A DNA stretch of 64,000 nt from Demetria terragena DSM 11295 (lineage in GTDB: Bacteria; Actinomycetota; Actinomycetes; Actinomycetales; Dermatophilaceae), in contig NZ_AQXW01000004.1 of assembly GCF_000376825.1 (NCBI RefSeq), positions 2,294,001 through 2,358,000 of the forward strand. Reading direction: 5' to 3'. The notes beneath the pieces are model-generated. The model was not told where the DNA came from, did no database searches, and saw only the letters and a program-made list of their open reading frames with translations. A program made the translations under genes and the position numbers. This document shows positions 61,428-64,000 of this stretch, piece after piece; positions within the stretch are counted from its first letter, which is position 1, and every line of letters begins with the position of its first letter.

Positions 61428-63677
61428 GTGACAACCCCCATTACCGCGACCGTTCTTGGTTTGCCGCGCATCGGCCCCCGTCGCGAACTGAAGAAGGCCA
61501 TCGAGTCGTACTGGGCTGGGCGCATGAGCGCCGCAGACCTGGACTCGGAGGCACGACGATTGCGTACCGCGCAGGTACGCACACTGATCGACGCGGGACT
61601 CGATTCAATCCCGGTCAACACCTTCAGTTATTACGACCAAATGCTCGACACGGCCGTCATGCTCGGCGCGCTTCCGTCGCGCTACACGGAGTCCGGCCAA
61701 CCACTTGATCAGTACTTCGCGGCGGCCCGTGGCAATGATGCACTCGCGCCGCTGGAGATGACCAAGTGGTTCGACACCAACTATCACTACATCGTTCCTG
61801 AGATCGGGCCTGACACGGCATTCTCTTTGCACCCGGAGAAGGTGCTCGCCGAGGTGGCCGAGGCGCGTGAGATCGGTGCGGCGGCGAGGCCCGTACTGAT
61901 CGGCCCGGTCACCTTCCTGAAGTTGGCGAAGCCGGTCGGCGGTGAATCCGCTTTGCTTGCAAGGACTTCGGAGCTCGTGCCGCTTTATATCGACCTACTG
62001 CAGCAACTTGCAGACGTTGGCGTCGACTGGGTGCAAATCGACGAGCCGAGTTTGGTCACCGACCTTGACGACGATGAACTGCAGGTAGTGCGAGCGACCT
62101 ATGACGCGCTTGCCAGGTCGACGAGTCGTCCGGCGATTCTGCTCGCGACCTACTTCGGCTCGCTGGGCGGTGCCGCCTCGGCAGTCGCGGCGGTCGACGG
62201 ACTGGCAGTGGACTTGGTCGCCGGCGAAGCGCCCGCGCGGGAAGCGCTGCGGGGCAAGCAGATTGTGGCCGGAGTCGTGGATGGTCGAAACATCTGGAGG
62301 AACGATCTGGATGCGTCCCTCGCGACCCTGTCGTCGATCGTCGAGGCGGCAGACACGGTCGCGGTGTCGACCTCGTGCTCGCTCCTGCACGTGCCGTACT
62401 CCCTCGAAGGAGAAGACGGCCTCGACGACGCGCTGCGTTCCTGGCTTGCCTTTGGCGCTGAGAAGACGGCAGAGGTCACGACTTTGGCTGCAGCACTGCA
62501 GGATTCGGCATCAGTGAGTGCGCAGTTCCAAGCGTCTCGCGACGCGATTCAGGGGCGTCGAGAGGACCCGCGGCTCCAGCGGGAAGACGTCCGCGCACAA
62601 CTGGCCGACGTGGATACGTCGGCGCGTACGCGGCGACCAGCCCAGGAACGCCGAGAGTTGCAGGCCGAGCGACTGAACCTTCCGCCGTTGCCGACAACCA
62701 CGATCGGGTCCTACCCGCAGACCGCGGAGATCCGCTTGGCGCGGGGTGATTTGCGGAAGGGGCGCATTGACGAGGCCGAGTATGCGCGCCGCATGAGGGC
62801 GGAGATCGACGCAGTGATCGACCTCCAGGAGCAACTCGGCCTGGACGTCTTGGTGCACGGTGAGCCGGAGCGCAACGACATGGTGCAGTACTTCGCCGAG
62901 CTGCTCGACGGGTTCGCCGCCACCACCAATGGGTGGGTGCAGTCCTACGGCACCCGGTGCGTACGCCCCCCGATCCTGTTCGGCGACGTGGCCCGCCCCA
63001 AGCCCATGACCGTCGATTGGATCGGCTACGCCCAGTCGCGAACTGCCAAGCCGGTCAAGGGAATGCTCACCGGGCCGGTAACGATCCTGGCGTGGTCCTT
63101 TGTGCGCGATGATCAGCCTCTCGCGACCAGCGCAGACCAGGTCGCTCTCGCGATCCGTGCGGAAACGATCGACCTGGAATCCGGTGGGGCGGCCATCGTC
63201 CAGGTCGACGAGCCGGCCCTGCGCGAGCTCATGCCGCTGCGCAAAGCCGACCAACCTGCCTACCTGGAGTGGGCGGTGAACGCCTTCCGGCTAGCCACGA
63301 GCGGCGTCTCGGACGCGGTGCAGGTGCACACTCACCTGTGCTATTCCGAGTTCGGTGAGGTCATCGAGTCGATCGCGGCCCTCGATGCCGATGTCACATC
63401 CCTGGAAGCGGCGCGCTCCCGCATGGAGGTGCTCGATGACCTCAATGCGATCGGCTACGACCTCGGCGTGGGCCCGGGCGTCTATGACATCCACTCACCG
63501 CGGGTGCCTAGCGTCGAGGAGATCGCGACGTCGCTGCGCGCGGCCTTGGCGGCCGTACCTGCCGAGCGGTTGTGGGTCAATCCGGACTGCGGTCTCAAGA
63601 CGCGGGGCAACGCGGAAGTCGCCGAGTCGCTGCGCCACCTGGTCGAGGCGACCCGGCAGGTACGCCCGTCGTCTTGA
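61428..63677 (+). CDS. metE: Cobalamin-independent methionine synthase
   Basis: The 749-residue enzyme transfers a methyl group from 5-methyltetrahydropteroyltri-L-glutamate to homocysteine. The N-terminal half starts with [20 protein letters not shown]. The C-terminal half holds the zinc ligands in [13 protein letters not shown] (His, Cys), a Glu in EAARSRMEV and [11 protein letters not shown] (Cys). GTG 61428 is set by AAGGGAGAA upstream. The frame stays open far upstream through the riboswitch, but that part is not coding. Its presence under B12 control implies another, B12-dependent, methionine synthase elsewhere. Confidence 0.97.
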   Translation: MTTPITATVLGLPRIGPRRELKKAIESYWAGRMSAADLDSEARRLRTAQVRTLIDAGLDSIPVNTFSYYDQMLDTAVMLGALPSRYTESGQPLDQYFAAARGNDALAPLEMTKWFDTNYHYIVPEIGPDTAFSLHPEKVLAEVAEAREIGAAARPVLIGPVTFLKLAKPVGGESALLARTSELVPLYIDLLQQLADVGVDWVQIDEPSLVTDLDDDELQVVRATYDALARSTSRPAILLATYFGSLGGAASAVAAVDGLAVDLVAGEAPAREALRGKQIVAGVVDGRNIWRNDLDASLATLSSIVEAADTVAVSTSCSLLHVPYSLEGEDGLDDALRSWLAFGAEKTAEVTTLAAALQDSASVSAQFQASRDAIQGRREDPRLQREDVRAQLADVDTSARTRRPAQERRELQAERLNLPPLPTTTIGSYPQTAEIRLARGDLRKGRIDEAEYARRMRAEIDAVIDLQEQLGLDVLVHGEPERNDMVQYFAELLDGFAATTNGWVQSYGTRCVRPPILFGDVARPKPMTVDWIGYAQSRTAKPVKGMLTGPVTILAWSFVRDDQPLATSADQVALAIRAETIDLESGGAAIVQVDEPALRELMPLRKADQPAYLEWAVNAFRLATSGVSDAVQVHTHLCYSEFGEVIESIAALDADVTSLEAARSRMEVLDDLNAIGYDLGVGPGVYDIHSPRVPSVEEIATSLRAALAAVPAERLWVNPDCGLKTRGNAEVAESLRHLVEATRQVRPSS

Positions 63678-63764
63678 ACTGCTCGTGCGGCCCCATGGCC
63701 GTGGCCGCGTGCGGGCACATAGGGTTGAAGAGCGACATGCTCGCATTACGACGAGAGGTGACGA

Positions 63765-64000
63765 ATGGCTGACTACACACTGCCCGAACTTCCCTACGAC
63801 TACGGTGCGCTCGCGCCGCACATCAGCGGCGAGATCATGGAGTTGCACCACTCCAAGCATCACGACACCTACGTCAAGGGCGCCAACACCGCCCTTGAGC
63901 AGATGGCGGAGATGCGTGACAAGGACGAGTTGACGAAGGTCAACCTGCTGGAAAAGAACCTTGCGTTCAACCTGGCCGGTCACGTGAACCACTCGGTCTT
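63765..64000 (+). CDS. Superoxide dismutase (Fe/Mn), 3' end beyond window
   Basis: The 78 visible residues from ATG 63765 open with [20 protein letters not shown] and continue through [15 protein letters not shown], the classic Fe/Mn-SOD N-terminal helical hairpin with metal ligand His in ELHHSKHH and the second ligand region NLAGHVNHS. The enzyme converts superoxide to oxygen and hydrogen peroxide. GAGAGG precedes the ATG. Metal specificity cannot be told from this part. Confidence 0.95.
   Translation, partial: MADYTLPELPYDYGALAPHISGEIMELHHSKHHDTYVKGANTALEQMAEMRDKDELTKVNLLEKNLAFNLAGHVNHSV

Overview
This window comes from a high-GC Gram-positive (actinobacterial) chromosome. The evidence is strongly G/C-ending codon use, frequent GTG starts, many 4-nt ATGA/GTGA start-stop overlaps, and gene content typical of that phylum: mycofactocin genes, an LCP-family cell-wall enzyme, a SigE-like ECF sigma factor, an NDMA-type methanol dehydrogenase and a cobalamin riboswitch on metE. 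I cannot name the genus; the 110-bp intergenic repeats and gene mix recall Nocardioides or Intrasporangium relatives, but that is only an impression. There is no prophage, integrase, transposase or CRISPR array.

Layout. 1-5580: a cell-wall pair (penicillin-binding protein cut by the left edge, LCP ligase), tRNA-Ser, a GtrA-like protein, and an NmrA-like oxidoreductase divergent from a TetR regulator across two palindromic operators. 5582-12160: an OmpR-type two-component system, then glycerol use (glpD divergent from glpF-glpK). 12175-16680: large terminator hairpins, an ECF sigma factor with a membrane partner, two RNA methyltransferases, and a Clp-N protein with a small HTH partner. 16735-17290: a repeat cluster with three 110-bp palindrome-ended units. 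17289-19106: a sodium/proton antiporter, a terminator and tRNA-Arg.

19382-33743 is the most interesting part. It is a complete mycofactocin pathway (mftA-B-C-D-E, an SDR, mftF), then an NDMA-dependent methanol dehydrogenase, a MoxR ATPase with a CoxE-like VWA protein, and a probable mycofactocin-glycan methyltransferase. Facing them is an operon of an iron alcohol dehydrogenase with a LuxR-type two-component system resembling MnoS/MnoR of mycobacteria. The regions upstream of both dehydrogenases share a closely similar 28-bp motif, suggesting one regulon for methanol or diol oxidation with mycofactocin as redox cofactor.

33768-38944: SMP-30 lactonase, peptide deformylase, PH-domain and small membrane proteins, an ArsR/MFS pair and upp. 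38962-45452: tadA, then a purine-catabolic operon (xanthine dehydrogenase small and large subunits, XdhC, guanine deaminase) behind a TTCCA-N5-TGGAA operator. 45456-51471: a second LuxR-type two-component system, a DUF2339 membrane protein, and two CNNM/HlyC-type proteins preceded by a short translationally coupled ORF. 51552-59465: a trans-4-hydroxyproline degradation operon (deaminase, ornithine-cyclodeaminase-like protein, semialdehyde dehydrogenase, epimerase, three-part D-hydroxyproline dehydrogenase, GntR regulator). 59488-64000: release factor RF3, a cobalamin riboswitch controlling metE, and the start of a Fe/Mn superoxide dismutase gene cut by the right edge.
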